NCBI RefSeq assembly: GCF_900454495.1
Contig: NZ_UGSI01000001.1
Location: forward strand, 930,001-994,000
Source: Paenibacillus macerans
Lineage (GTDB): Bacteria > Bacillota > Bacilli > Paenibacillales > Paenibacillaceae
Length of the DNA stretch: 64,000 bases
Direction: 5' to 3'
This document shows, one piece after another, positions 16,849-25,222 of the stretch (positions are counted from its first letter, which is position 1; each line of letters starts with the position of its first letter). Below the pieces are notes generated by a model. That model made no database searches. It had not been told where the DNA came from and saw nothing but the letters and a program-made list of their open reading frames with translations. The position numbers and the translations under genes are program-made.

Positions 16849-17763
16849 ATGTTAAATTCACTGCTGGGAGCGCTGGAATCCGGACTGCTCTATGCGGTGA
16901 TGGCGCTGGGCGTATACATTACGTTTCGGATTCTGGATTTTCCGGATTTGACCGTGGACGGCAGTTTTACGACCGGCGGCGCCATCGCCGCCGTAATGAT
17001 CTCAGGGGGAATCTCCCCCTGGATCGCCACAGCGGCCGCTTTCTTCGGCGGGATGGCCGCCGGCGCCCTGACCGGGCTCATTCATACCAAAGGCCGCATT
17101 AACGGTCTGTTGTCCGGGATATTGATGATGATCGCGCTGTACTCCATCAATATGCGGATTATGGGCAAACCGAACGTGGCATTGCTCGGCGAAGATACGA
17201 TTTTCACATCGGTTTCGCCGCTTGTGCTGATGCCGTTTGTGGTAATTGCGATCAAACTGCTGCTGGACCTGTTCCTGCGCACCGAGCTTGGCCTCGCGCT
17301 GCGGGCGACCGGGGACAATCAGCGGATGATCCGCAGCTTCGGCACCCACACCGACAACACGATTATTTTGGGCCTCAGCTTGTCCAACGGTCTCGTGGCG
17401 GTGTCGGGGGCGCTGATCGCCCAGCAATCGGGATTTTCCGATATCTCTTCAGGGATCGGGATGATCGTCATCGGCCTCGCTTCCGTCATTATCGGCGAAG
17501 CGATTTTCGGATCGCGCACGGTATTTTGGGCGACGCTGGCCGCCATTCTCGGTTCGGTCGTTTACCGGGTCGTCGTGGCGCTTGCGCTGCGCGTCGAATG
17601 GCTGGAACAAACCGACCTGAAGCTGATCACGGCGATCATCGTCATTATCGCTCTGGTGCTGCCGACCGTGAGCAGATCGCTTAAGCAAAAAAGCCTGGCC
17701 CGGGAGCGGGCCGCCGAAATCACCGGTTCGTCCGGGCGGAAAAGCTTGGGAGGTGGGCTCTGA
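16849..17763 (+). CDS. ABC transporter permease (TrpY-like, BPD_transp_2)
   Basis: A 304-residue integral membrane protein with about eight to nine hydrophobic segments. The opening GALESGLLYAVMALGVYITFRILDFPDLTVDGSFTTGGA is characteristic of the permeases that pair with ABC_sub_bind lipoproteins, related to the LivH/RbsC fold. GGGGGAGG precedes ATG 16849. Its TGA stop overlaps the ATPase gene start, so translation is coupled. It forms the membrane channel of the importer. Confidence 0.88.
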   Translation: MLNSLLGALESGLLYAVMALGVYITFRILDFPDLTVDGSFTTGGAIAAVMISGGISPWIATAAAFFGGMAAGALTGLIHTKGRINGLLSGILMMIALYSINMRIMGKPNVALLGEDTIFTSVSPLVLMPFVVIAIKLLLDLFLRTELGLALRATGDNQRMIRSFGTHTDNTIILGLSLSNGLVAVSGALIAQQSGFSDISSGIGMIVIGLASVIIGEAIFGSRTVFWATLAAILGSVVYRVVVALALRVEWLEQTDLKLITAIIVIIALVLPTVSRSLKQKSLARERAAEITGSSGRKSLGGGL

Positions 17764-18560
17764 TGCTGCAGCTTTCCCGCGTGTCCAAGCTGTTTCATCC
17801 CGGAACGCCGGACGAGAAAATCGCCCTGATCGACATTAATCTGCATTTGGCCCCAGGAGATTTCGTGACGGTCATCGGCAGCAACGGTGCAGGCAAATCG
17901 ACGCTGATGAACGTAATTTCGGGCGTCATTAAGCCCGACGCCGGCGAAATCCGCATCGGCGGCGCCGATGTCGGACATCTGCCGGAGTACAAACGGAGCC
18001 GCTGGATCAGCCGCGTGTTTCAGGATCCGATGGCCGGGACGGCGCCGCATATGACGATTGAGGAGAATCTGGCGATGGCCTATGCCCGCGGCAAGCGGCG
18101 CGGCCTGGGCTTTGGCGTCACCGCCAAGCGGCGGGCGATGTTCCAGGAGCAGCTAAGCCGGCTCGGGATCGGGCTGGAAGGCCGGCTGCGCGCTAAAGTC
18201 GGCACGCTGTCCGGCGGCGAACGCCAGGCGCTCAGCCTGCTGATGGCGACGTTCACCGAGCCGCAGATTTTGCTGCTCGACGAGCACACGGCCGCGCTCG
18301 ACCCGGCCCGCGCCGAGCTGGTTACGCAGCTGACCCGCGACATCGTCAGCGAACTTAAACTGACGACGCTGATGGTCACGCATAATATGGAGCAGGCGAT
18401 TCGCCTCGGCAACCGCCTGATCATGATGGACGGCGGGCGCATCATCCTCGATGTGGACGAGTCGCGCAAACGCGACCTGACCATGGAGCGATTGCTCGGC
18501 GAATTCGAGCGGATCAGCGGGCATAAGCTGTCCGACGACCGCGTAGTTTTAGGAGGCTAG
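17763..18560 (+). CDS. ABC transporter ATP-binding protein (TrpZ-like)
   Basis: A 265-residue ATPase with Walker A GSNGAGKST, Q-loop FQDPMAGT, signature LSGGERQALSL, Walker B ILLLDEHTAALD and the switch His in VTHNMEQ. EHTAALDP is a mark of the subfamily that works with ABC_sub_bind systems. It overlaps the permease gene by one base and ends the operon; a strong terminator follows. It energises the importer at the cytoplasmic face. Confidence 0.92.
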   Translation: MLQLSRVSKLFHPGTPDEKIALIDINLHLAPGDFVTVIGSNGAGKSTLMNVISGVIKPDAGEIRIGGADVGHLPEYKRSRWISRVFQDPMAGTAPHMTIEENLAMAYARGKRRGLGFGVTAKRRAMFQEQLSRLGIGLEGRLRAKVGTLSGGERQALSLLMATFTEPQILLLDEHTAALDPARAELVTQLTRDIVSELKLTTLMVTHNMEQAIRLGNRLIMMDGGRIILDVDESRKRDLTMERLLGEFERISGHKLSDDRVVLGG

Positions 18561-18578
18561 CCATCGCCTTAAAGAATA

Positions 18579-18620
18579 AAAAGCCTGCCCGGCGGAGCAT
18601 TCGCGGGGCAGGCTTTTTTT
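18579..18620 (+). terminator. Terminator of the ABC transporter operon
   Basis: AAAAGCCTGCCC and GGGGCAGGCTTTTTTT form a strong stem with a 13-base loop and a T run. Confidence 0.9.
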
Positions 18621-18633
18621 GTTAACGGAGCGG

Positions 18634-18840
18634 TGGGACCAACTGCAAAAGCGCATTTGAATTTCTGTTCAAACTCCGTTTTTCGGCGATTGAAATGCAA
18701 AAGAACATCTGAATATCAGCGATTTGATCAAAAAGTGACTTTAGCCGGAAATGAACTGCACATTTGCATTTGAACCTCCTGTTTCGGGGAGTTTCGACGA
18801 AATTCGCCTGCACTTTTGCATTTCGTGGGATTTTACCCCC
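18634..18840. repeat. Intergenic repeat block with TGCAxxTGCATTTGAA units
   Basis: The 260 bases between the terminator and the DUF2512 gene hold no gene but four related units (CAAAAGCGCATTTGAA, CAAAAGAACATCTGAA, CACATTTGCATTTGAA, CACTTTTGCATTTCG) some 40-60 bases apart. GAAATGCAAAAG (18692-18703) returns inverted as CTTTTGCATTTC (18813-18824), so a large hairpin can form. No known element recognised. Confidence 0.5.
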
Positions 18841-18879
18841 TTAAAAGTACGTCGCTTGGCGTTTTCGGGTTTAATAATT

Positions 18880-19239
18880 TTACCCCCGCACTCGTACGCT
18901 GCTGTCGTTCCGGATGCCGTCTTTGAGCAGCCACCGGTGAAAGAAATATTCAAACACGCCGACAACGACGGTGATGGCCAAAATCTCCCCGGGCGAAAGC
19001 GTCCACCCCGCGCTGGCGGCAATCGCCCATAACATCAGATACACAAGCACGGCGTCTACCAGCGTGGCGATGGCGTTGTTGGTACGCGGGAGAATAAACA
19101 AGTCCCCGAATAAATAAGCCAAAATGGCCAACGCTATAGCTGTCATCAGCGCCCCGACCAGCGATGCGTTGCTCAACCACAGCAACATGGCCACGACGAT
19201 AATGCCGTTTCCAAGCAGTTTGACGAAAAATTTACTCAC
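18880..19239 (-). CDS. DUF2512 membrane protein (YndM-like)
   Basis: A 119-residue protein with four hydrophobic segments and the family features KLLGNGIIVVAMLLWLS, YLFGDLFILPRTNNAIATLVDA and FEYFFHRWLL. DUF2512 members (YndM in B. subtilis) are common in spore formers; function unknown. The start is at 19239 behind GGAGGTGCA. It stands alone between a repeat block and a divergent monooxygenase-fold gene. Confidence 0.85.
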   Translation of the reverse strand: MSKFFVKLLGNGIIVVAMLLWLSNASLVGALMTAIALAILAYLFGDLFILPRTNNAIATLVDAVLVYLMLWAIAASAGWTLSPGEILAITVVVGVFEYFFHRWLLKDGIRNDSSVRVRG

Positions 19240-19359
19240 GGTAATGCACCTCCTTCTGCCTGCCGTTAATTTCCCCGGCTTAAAGGCGGAGTATGCGCGA
19301 AATAAACGAAGGAGCGACTAATAAATTGTTAAGGGGCGAAGCGGCCGCGGCAATTTCGA

Positions 19360-19388
19360 TTCATAAAGCGCTTAGTCCGTGCTATAAT
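19360..19388 (+). promoter_or_regulatory. Probable sigma-A promoter
   Basis: TTCATA (19360-19365), 17-base spacer, TATAAT (19383-19388). It would start transcription only about 10-15 bases before the ribosome binding site of the next gene. Confidence 0.5.
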
Positions 19389-19413
19389 CAGCCTTACGAA
19401 GGAGATGAGGAGA

Positions 19414-19716
19414 ATGATTCTTGAAGTAGCGGAACTACACGTAAAACCCGGGATGATCAACGAATTTGAAAGCAATTTCCGCAAAGCGTCGAAGATTATC
19501 GCCCAGACGGAAGGCTATATTGAACACGAGCTGCATAAATGCGTGGAAACGGAAAACAAATATATTCTGCTCGTGAGATGGCAGTCGATTACGGCGCACG
19601 AGGTCGGGTTCCGAAAGTCGCCGCATTACGAGGAGTGGAAAGCGCTGCTGCACCACTTTTACGATCCTTTTCCGACGGTGGAGCACTACGTTCAGATCAG
19701 GCATGAAACGGATTAA
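19414..19716 (+). CDS. Antibiotic biosynthesis monooxygenase (ABM) fold protein
   Basis: A 100-residue protein with the ABM-type alpha/beta barrel pattern: LEVAELHVKPGMINEFESNFRKA, then GYIEHELHKCVETENKYILLVRWQS and HEVGFRKSPHYEEW. Members act as small cofactor-free oxygenases, haem-degrading enzymes or have no known activity. ATG 19414 was chosen over ATG 19405 because the latter lies within the AAGGAGATGAGG ribosome binding region. A GNAT gene follows after 38 bases. Confidence 0.8.
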   Translation: MILEVAELHVKPGMINEFESNFRKASKIIAQTEGYIEHELHKCVETENKYILLVRWQSITAHEVGFRKSPHYEEWKALLHHFYDPFPTVEHYVQIRHETD

Positions 19717-19754
19717 CGGAATTACGGGAGAAAGGAAGTCGGGAGCGGATACAT

Positions 19755-20267
19755 ATGCCTACGGACATGGAATATACGGTTGAGGACGCAACTTTGCAAG
19801 ATTTGCCGGCGATCGTCGCCATTTACAACGAAACGATTGCCGGGCGGATGGTCACCGCCGATCTGGAGCCGGTTACGGTGGAAAGCAGGCGGAAATGGTT
19901 TGAGGAGCACTCCCCGGATTCCCGCCCCCTCTGGGTCATGAAATCAGGCGGACGCATCGTCGCCTGGCTCAGCTTTCAATCCTTTTACGGCCGCCCGGCC
20001 TACAACGCTACCGCCGAGATCAGTATTTATATTAGCGGCGAGTATCGTTCCCGCGGTATTGGCAGTATCTTGCTGAACAAGGCAATTGCGGCTTGCCCGG
20101 GCATTCGGGTGAAGACTTTGCTTGGTTTTGTGTTTGCCCATAACGAGCCGAGCTTGTCCCTGCTGCGCAAATTCGGTTTTGAAGAGTGGGCGTTTTTGCC
20201 GCGGGTAGCCAATTTGGACGGGGTGGAGAGGGACCTTGTCATTTTGGGAAGAAGGGTTGAAGCGTAG
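19755..20267 (+). CDS. GNAT N-acetyltransferase (phosphinothricin acetyltransferase-like)
   Basis: A 170-residue GNAT enzyme. The N-terminal YTVEDATLQDLPAIVAIYNETIAGRMVTAD and the acetyl-CoA loop SIYISGEYRSRGIGSILLNKAI match the Pat/YwnH-like branch that acetylates amino groups of phosphinothricin, methionine sulfone or related compounds. The LGFVFAHNEPSLSLLRKFGFE segment is also typical. GGGAGCGGA precedes the start. The natural substrate is not known. Confidence 0.85.
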   Translation: MPTDMEYTVEDATLQDLPAIVAIYNETIAGRMVTADLEPVTVESRRKWFEEHSPDSRPLWVMKSGGRIVAWLSFQSFYGRPAYNATAEISIYISGEYRSRGIGSILLNKAIAACPGIRVKTLLGFVFAHNEPSLSLLRKFGFEEWAFLPRVANLDGVERDLVILGRRVEA

Positions 20268-20296
20268 CGAAATTTTTGCGATTGGGGAAAAAGAAG

Positions 20297-20905
20297 TTGA
20301 ACGAATGGATTAAACAAATCACGGATTGGTTTCTGCAGACGACAGGCTTGACCGGTTATTCCATCCTGCTGCTGACGATACCTTTAGCCGTCGTGCAAGG
20401 GTTGTTCGGCTTTTTCCCGTTCGCCACGATCGTGATGCTGCATATCTCGCTGCTTGGCATCGCCGGCGGCCTCGCGGCCAGTTGGATTGCCGGAAGCGCG
20501 GCGGGAATGATCGTATATTTGCTGTGCAGGTATTTGTTCACCGACTGGTTTAACCGGAAATGGATGAGCCGTTTGAGGAAATACGAGAAATGGCAAAAAG
20601 GTTTGGATCGGTACGGGGTGTGGGCCGTTATTTTTCTTCGCACGGTGCCGATTATGCCGAACAACTTGATTTCGTTTATGGCGGCGATTTCCAATTTAAG
20701 ACTGTGGTCGTACACTTGGTCGAACGTGGTCGGGAACTTGTCCAGCATCTGGCTGTTCGGGATCTTAAGCGCGCCGCTCGTGTTCCCGGGCGTCGATTTG
20801 CGGCAGCTGATCTTGTTATACGCCGCGTTTTTGCTGGCGCTTGGCGCCGCTTTTTACCTGAGAAACCGGAAGATGGCTGGAAAAGATCGCGGCATGATGA
20901 CTTAG
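20297..20905 (+). CDS. TVP38/TMEM64 (VTT/DedA-like) membrane protein
   Basis: About 202 residues with five to six hydrophobic segments and the VTT signature: GLFGFFPFATIVMLHISLLGIAGG, then WIAGSAAGMIVYLLCRY and the Arg/Pro motif FLRTVPIMPNNLISFMAA. Such proteins are thought to move lipids or act in proton-linked membrane homeostasis. Both possible starts are TTG; 20297 has GGGGA 8 bases upstream and is preferred over 20276. It lies 29 bases after the GNAT gene. Confidence 0.82.
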   Translation: MNEWIKQITDWFLQTTGLTGYSILLLTIPLAVVQGLFGFFPFATIVMLHISLLGIAGGLAASWIAGSAAGMIVYLLCRYLFTDWFNRKWMSRLRKYEKWQKGLDRYGVWAVIFLRTVPIMPNNLISFMAAISNLRLWSYTWSNVVGNLSSIWLFGILSAPLVFPGVDLRQLILLYAAFLLALGAAFYLRNRKMAGKDRGMMT

Positions 20906-20925
20906 ATGCTTACGGATAGGGGGCA

Positions 20926-22173
20926 ATGAATATGAATGCCACAACAGGGGACGCCATAGATACGAAATCGGCGCCCAAACAAAGAAAACTGCTGCTGAGC
21001 GCCGGTCTCAGCTGGATGTTCGACGCCATGGACGTCGGCATCATCTCGTTTATCGCCGCCGCTTTGGCGGCGGAATGGAGTTTGACTCCGGAGCAGACCG
21101 GATTTTTTACGAGCATCAATTCGGTCGGAATGGCCTTTGGTGCGGCGGTCGCCGGGTTTATGGCGGACAAGTTCGGGCGGAAATCCGTGCTGTTGTGGAC
21201 GCTGCTTATATTTTCGGCGGCGAGCGGCTTGTCGGCGGCGGCAACCGGTTTTGCCGTACTATGCGTGCTGCGCTTTATCGCGGGGTTTGGGCTCGGGGGA
21301 GAGCTGCCGGTGGCCTCCACGCTCGTTTCCGAGTCCGTTCCCGCCAAAGAGCGGGGGCGGGCGGTAGTGCTGCTCGAAAGCTTTTGGGCGGCCGGCTGGA
21401 TTGCGTCGGCACTCATTTCCTATTTCGTTATTCCCAAATGGGGTTGGCAGGCGGCGTTCCTGATCGGCGCGGTCCCGGCGCTTTACGCGTTATATTTGCG
21501 CAAATCGATTCAGGAGCCGGTACGCTACCGGGAACAGGCCGCCGGAAGGAAAGGGCAGGCGCCGTCCTTCGGCAAACGGTTCGCCTCCGTATGGGCAGGG
21601 CCGCACCGGCGTTCCACCGTCATGCTGTGGGTGCTGTGGTTTACCGTCGTTTTTTCGTATTACGGCATGTTTTTGTGGCTGCCCTCGGTAATGGTGCTCA
21701 AAGGCTTCAGCCTGGTCAAAAGCTTTGAATATGTCTTGATCATCACGCTGGCCCAGCTTCCCGGTTATTTCACGGCTGCGTACTTCATCGAAAAGTTCGG
21801 CCGCAAATTCGTGCTGGTGCTTTATTTGCTGCTGACCGCCGCCAGCGCGGCCTGGTTCGGAGCCGCCACCAGCGAAGGGATGCTGATGGCCGCCGGCATC
21901 TGTCTGTCCTTCTTCAATCTGGGAGCATGGGGCGGCATGTACGCCTATACGCCCGAGCTGTATCCGACCTCGGTTCGCTCCACGGGAGTGGGCCTGGCCG
22001 CGTCGTTTGGCCGGATCGGAGGGATCATTGCGCCTTATCTCGTCGGCATGCTGGTTGCCCGGCATGTGGCGGTCGGTTCGATTTTTTGGCTGTTTTTCGT
22101 GACGATCGTGATCGGAGCGCTGGCCGTATGGTGGCTGGGGACGGAAACGAAAGGGAAGGAATTGGCGGACTGA
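20926..22173 (+). CDS. naiP: Niacin permease-like MFS transporter (NaiP/YceI type)
   Basis: A 415-residue MFS protein with 12 hydrophobic segments. It shows the marks of the NaiP/YceI group: SWMFDAMDVGIISFIAAALAAEW, DKFGRKSVLLWTLL, then GFGLGGELPVASTLVSESV and VLLESFWAAGWIASALISYFVIP. NaiP of B. subtilis imports niacin for NAD synthesis. AGGGGG precedes ATG 20926; a second ATG lies 6 bases on. No niacin-responsive (NiaR) site was identified. Close MFS relatives carry aromatic acids, so the substrate is a strong but unproven inference. Confidence 0.75.
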   Translation: MNMNATTGDAIDTKSAPKQRKLLLSAGLSWMFDAMDVGIISFIAAALAAEWSLTPEQTGFFTSINSVGMAFGAAVAGFMADKFGRKSVLLWTLLIFSAASGLSAAATGFAVLCVLRFIAGFGLGGELPVASTLVSESVPAKERGRAVVLLESFWAAGWIASALISYFVIPKWGWQAAFLIGAVPALYALYLRKSIQEPVRYREQAAGRKGQAPSFGKRFASVWAGPHRRSTVMLWVLWFTVVFSYYGMFLWLPSVMVLKGFSLVKSFEYVLIITLAQLPGYFTAAYFIEKFGRKFVLVLYLLLTAASAAWFGAATSEGMLMAAGICLSFFNLGAWGGMYAYTPELYPTSVRSTGVGLAASFGRIGGIIAPYLVGMLVARHVAVGSIFWLFFVTIVIGALAVWWLGTETKGKELAD

Positions 22174-22179
22174 ACTTGG

Positions 22180-22240
22180 ATGTTTTAAAAAAACAGGCCC
22201 TCGGAGGATACTTTAGGTAAGTATCGGCCGGGGCCTGCCT
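22180..22240 (-). terminator. Terminator between convergent naiP-like and ytkL-like genes
   Basis: CAGGCCC (22194-22200) pairs with GGGCCTG (22231-22237), extended by TCGG...GGATACTT/AAGTATC...CCG. The T run (TTTTTTTAAAAC) is on the minus strand, so it mainly serves the leftward gene. Confidence 0.8.
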
Positions 22241-22252
22241 CTTAATGGGCGT

Positions 22253-22951
22253 TTAATTCCATGTCTCGGTATTCAGGGTTTGTGTCGGCTTTAAGAAGTG
22301 GCCTTGAATGCCGATTTTCTGCAATTCGGAAACAAAACGTTCCCCATCCTGGCGGATCAGCTCGAAGGTATTGTAGTGTACCGGGACGACATGTTTGGCA
22401 TTGACCCACTCGGCCGCGACCAGCGCGTCCTCCGGTCCCATCGTGAAATGATCGCCGATCGGCAGAAACGCCAGATCGATTGGCCGGCGGCTGCCGATCA
22501 GCTTCATGTCGCTGAACAAAGCCGTGTCCCCCGCATGATACAAGGTCAGATCGCCCAGCTCCAACACGATGCCCGCGGCGACGCCAAAATAAAGGCTGAC
22601 GCCGTCCTCCCGAGTCACCGACGTGCTGTGCAGCGCCGGCACCCATTTCAGTTTGCCGAACGGCAATTGGATGGAGCCGCCCAGGTTCATCCCGATCGTC
22701 TGCAGCCCGGCATGGGCGAAATAGTTCGCCAGCTCGACGATCGCGACGATGGGGGCATGGTTGCGTCTTGAAATGCTGTCCGCATCGCTGATATGGTCGG
22801 AGTGCCCGTGGGTCAGCAGGACGTAATCCGCTTTGATCTCATCGGCCGCCGCTCCCGCCAGCGGGTTGCCGGTCAGAAAAGGATCGATGATGATTTGATG
22901 TTTTCCCGTATCCAAATGGATGCAGGAGTGCCCCAAGTATGTGATTTTCAT
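22253..22951 (-). CDS. Metal-dependent hydrolase of the UPF0173 family (YtkL-like)
   Basis: A 232-residue metallo-beta-lactamase-fold protein. It opens with MKITYLGHSCIHLDTGKHQIIIDPFLTGNPLAG and has the metal motif THGHSDH, the Asp in HAGDTALF and the terminal His in VVPVHYNTFELI. UPF0173 enzymes (YtkL in B. subtilis) are binuclear hydrolases of unknown substrate. The ATG at 22949-22951 stands behind GAGGTGAT; an in-frame GTG three codons upstream is part of that site. Confidence 0.88.
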   Translation of the reverse strand: MKITYLGHSCIHLDTGKHQIIIDPFLTGNPLAGAAADEIKADYVLLTHGHSDHISDADSISRRNHAPIVAIVELANYFAHAGLQTIGMNLGGSIQLPFGKLKWVPALHSTSVTREDGVSLYFGVAAGIVLELGDLTLYHAGDTALFSDMKLIGSRRPIDLAFLPIGDHFTMGPEDALVAAEWVNAKHVVPVHYNTFELIRQDGERFVSELQKIGIQGHFLKPTQTLNTETWN

Positions 22952-23133
22952 GCCTATCACCTCATTGGAAAAGATATCCTTCCTAAATTATTATACCCTC
23001 CGCCCGCGGGCCTGTCACATGCCATAGAAGTTTCATACCAAAAACCTAGTCGCAAAGCAGGATATGTCTATGAATACCCCGAATATAACCATAGCGGATT
23101 TTGTCATTATTTTGAATAAGGGGAATTTAACAA

Positions 23134-24450
23134 ATGGCTTTGATTGATGTAGTCAAATACGACGGATCTCCGGATGTTTTCGCCTGGAAGCATCCCGAGG
23201 CGGAGCTAAGCACTTGGACGCAGCTGATCGTAAATCAGTCCCAGGAAGCGATTCTGTTCAAGGACGGCAAAGCGCTTGATTTGTTTGGTGCGGGAAGACA
23301 TACGCTGATGACGGCGAATATTCCGATTTTAAACAACATTATCAACCTCCCGTTTGGAGGAACTTCTCCGTTTGCGGCCGAGGTCTGGTATGTCAACAAA
23401 GCAAGCTCGCTGGATGTAAAATGGGGAACGCCCAAACCGATCCATGTGCAGGATCCCAAGTACAATGTCCTGGTTCCCGTAAGAGCTTTTGGGCAGTTTG
23501 GGGTGCAGATCGCGGATTCCCGGAAATTTCTGGTGAAGCTGATCGGCACGCTTGCGGAATTTAACCAGCAACATTTGGTGGAGTATTTTCGGGGCGTCGT
23601 CACGATGAATATCAACTCGACGTTAACCTCTTATTTGGTACATAAAAAAGTAAGCATTTTGGAGATCAACGCGTACATCGGCGAAATGTCCGCGCATTTT
23701 CAAGCGGCAATGACCCCTGTACTTGAGGAATACGGCATTAGCCTGCTCAATTTTTACGTCAACAGCATCAATGTGCCCGAGGATGACCCGTCCGTCGTCC
23801 GTTTGCGGGATGCTTTGGCCAAAAAGGCGGAAATGGATATCATCGGCTTCAGCTATCAGCAGGAAAGAACGTTTGATACCCTGGAAGGCGCGGCCAAAAA
23901 TGAAGGAGGCGCCAATGCGGGACTGATGGGGGCCGGTATCGGAATGGGCATGGGTTACAGCATCGGAGGTCCGCTCGGCCATGAAATGTCCCGCATGACC
24001 CAAGTGCTGCGCGCATCGGGGGAATCCTGCAAATGCCCCAATTGCCAGCATATGAACCCGGATCAATCGATCTTTTGCAGCCAGTGCGGAGCATCGTTGG
24101 CCGGAGCGGGAGGGAAGCCGGAAGCGGAACCGGTCATCGCTTGCAATCGCTGCGGCACGGCGTTAATGAAGGCCTCCAAGTTCTGTCCAAACTGCGGAGA
24201 CCCGTATAACGCATGCCCCACTTGCGGGGCGGATAATCCCGAGAACGCCGCCGAGTGCGTCAAGTGCCGGTCTCCTTTGCCGAAACGCTGCCCCAAATGC
24301 AGCCATCAGGTAAGCGGGGACAGCAAATTTTGCGGAAACTGCGGTTCGGAATTAACGTTAAAATGCTACAACTGCCAACATGAGCTTCAGCCGAGTCAGA
24401 AATTTTGTCCGGAATGCGGCTCGGATCAAACGAAGGGAAGGGAGGGATAA
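23134..24450 (+). CDS. SPFH-domain protein with five zinc-ribbon pairs (YdjI-like)
   Basis: A 438-residue protein in two parts. Residues about 25-235 form an SPFH/virion-core-like domain (DVFAWKHPEAELSTWTQLIVNQSQEAILFKDGKAL, then EYGISLLNFYVNSINVPEDD), very like B. subtilis YdjI. After a Gly/Met-rich hinge (GAGIGMGMGYSIGG), residues about 290-435 hold ten CxxC pairs, forming five double zinc ribbons. YdjI joins the PspA-linked YdjGH membrane complex in B. subtilis. Here the next two genes encode a membrane coiled-coil protein and a membrane zinc-ribbon protein, so a similar membrane assembly is likely. No pspA gene is seen. The next gene overlaps by one base. Confidence 0.85.
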   Translation: MALIDVVKYDGSPDVFAWKHPEAELSTWTQLIVNQSQEAILFKDGKALDLFGAGRHTLMTANIPILNNIINLPFGGTSPFAAEVWYVNKASSLDVKWGTPKPIHVQDPKYNVLVPVRAFGQFGVQIADSRKFLVKLIGTLAEFNQQHLVEYFRGVVTMNINSTLTSYLVHKKVSILEINAYIGEMSAHFQAAMTPVLEEYGISLLNFYVNSINVPEDDPSVVRLRDALAKKAEMDIIGFSYQQERTFDTLEGAAKNEGGANAGLMGAGIGMGMGYSIGGPLGHEMSRMTQVLRASGESCKCPNCQHMNPDQSIFCSQCGASLAGAGGKPEAEPVIACNRCGTALMKASKFCPNCGDPYNACPTCGADNPENAAECVKCRSPLPKRCPKCSHQVSGDSKFCGNCGSELTLKCYNCQHELQPSQKFCPECGSDQTKGREG

Positions 24451-25193
24451 TGCGGTTGCGACGGTATGCGGCCGCTTCACTCATCGTATTGATCCTGTAC
24501 CTTGTTGGACTTGTCTCCACCATTTCGGTATTCGCCATCATCCGGCAGGGGAGAATGGATTCTTTTTCGGCGTGGATTTCCCTGGGTGCCCTGATTTTGG
24601 CCGAAACCGTGATGTGGCAGTATGTTACCTATTGGATAAACCATAACGAACGCGTAAAGAGAAATATTCCCGGTTTTCTGGCACTCGGAACCATCGCCGC
24701 CGCTTATTTGATCGCCGTTTTCGTGTATTCATTTATTGCGGGGATCGATGGCCGGTTTTTGAGCGGATTGGTGCTGCTGCACATTCTAACCTTGACGATT
24801 GCCGTGCTGCTTGGAGGAGCGGTTTTGCTGTTCCTGAACTACACGCTGAAAAGCGACGAAACCACTCAATCGCAGCTAATCCATTTGTATGAGATCGAGT
24901 CCGGCCTCAAAAGCCTGCTGATGAAGATCGAGGCTTACGGAGAGGCGGGAACCGGAGACATCAAATCCTTTCTAACGAAACTGATCGAACAAGTTCGTTT
25001 CAGCGATCCGGTCGTCCCGGATACGCTGGCCTATCTGGACCAGGATCTTTTGTTCCGCATCGATATGCTCAAAGAGGAGCTGCAGCAAGGGGAGAAGGAG
25101 CAGCGTCTCGCTCCAGAGTCCGTTCTTTTGCGTCTGCAAGAACTAAAGCATCTGCTGGACGATCGCAACGCCCGATTGCTGCTGTCCAAATAG
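24450..25193 (+). CDS. Membrane protein with C-terminal coiled coil, SPFH-module partner
   Basis: A 247-residue protein: four hydrophobic segments (about residues 6-27, 40-60, 72-95, 107-132), then a cytoplasmic part with coiled-coil pattern (LIHLYEIESGLKSLLMKIEAYGEAG and LFRIDMLKEELQQGEKEQRL). ATG 24450 overlaps the SPFH gene stop (TAATG) and follows GGGAGGG, so translation is coupled. No known family recognised; place in the operon points to a membrane anchor for the SPFH protein. Confidence 0.75.
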   Translation: MRLRRYAAASLIVLILYLVGLVSTISVFAIIRQGRMDSFSAWISLGALILAETVMWQYVTYWINHNERVKRNIPGFLALGTIAAAYLIAVFVYSFIAGIDGRFLSGLVLLHILTLTIAVLLGGAVLLFLNYTLKSDETTQSQLIHLYEIESGLKSLLMKIEAYGEAGTGDIKSFLTKLIEQVRFSDPVVPDTLAYLDQDLLFRIDMLKEELQQGEKEQRLAPESVLLRLQELKHLLDDRNARLLLSK

Positions 25194-25222
25194 TTATGTG
25201 TACGGTTGATTAGGAGGACCAC

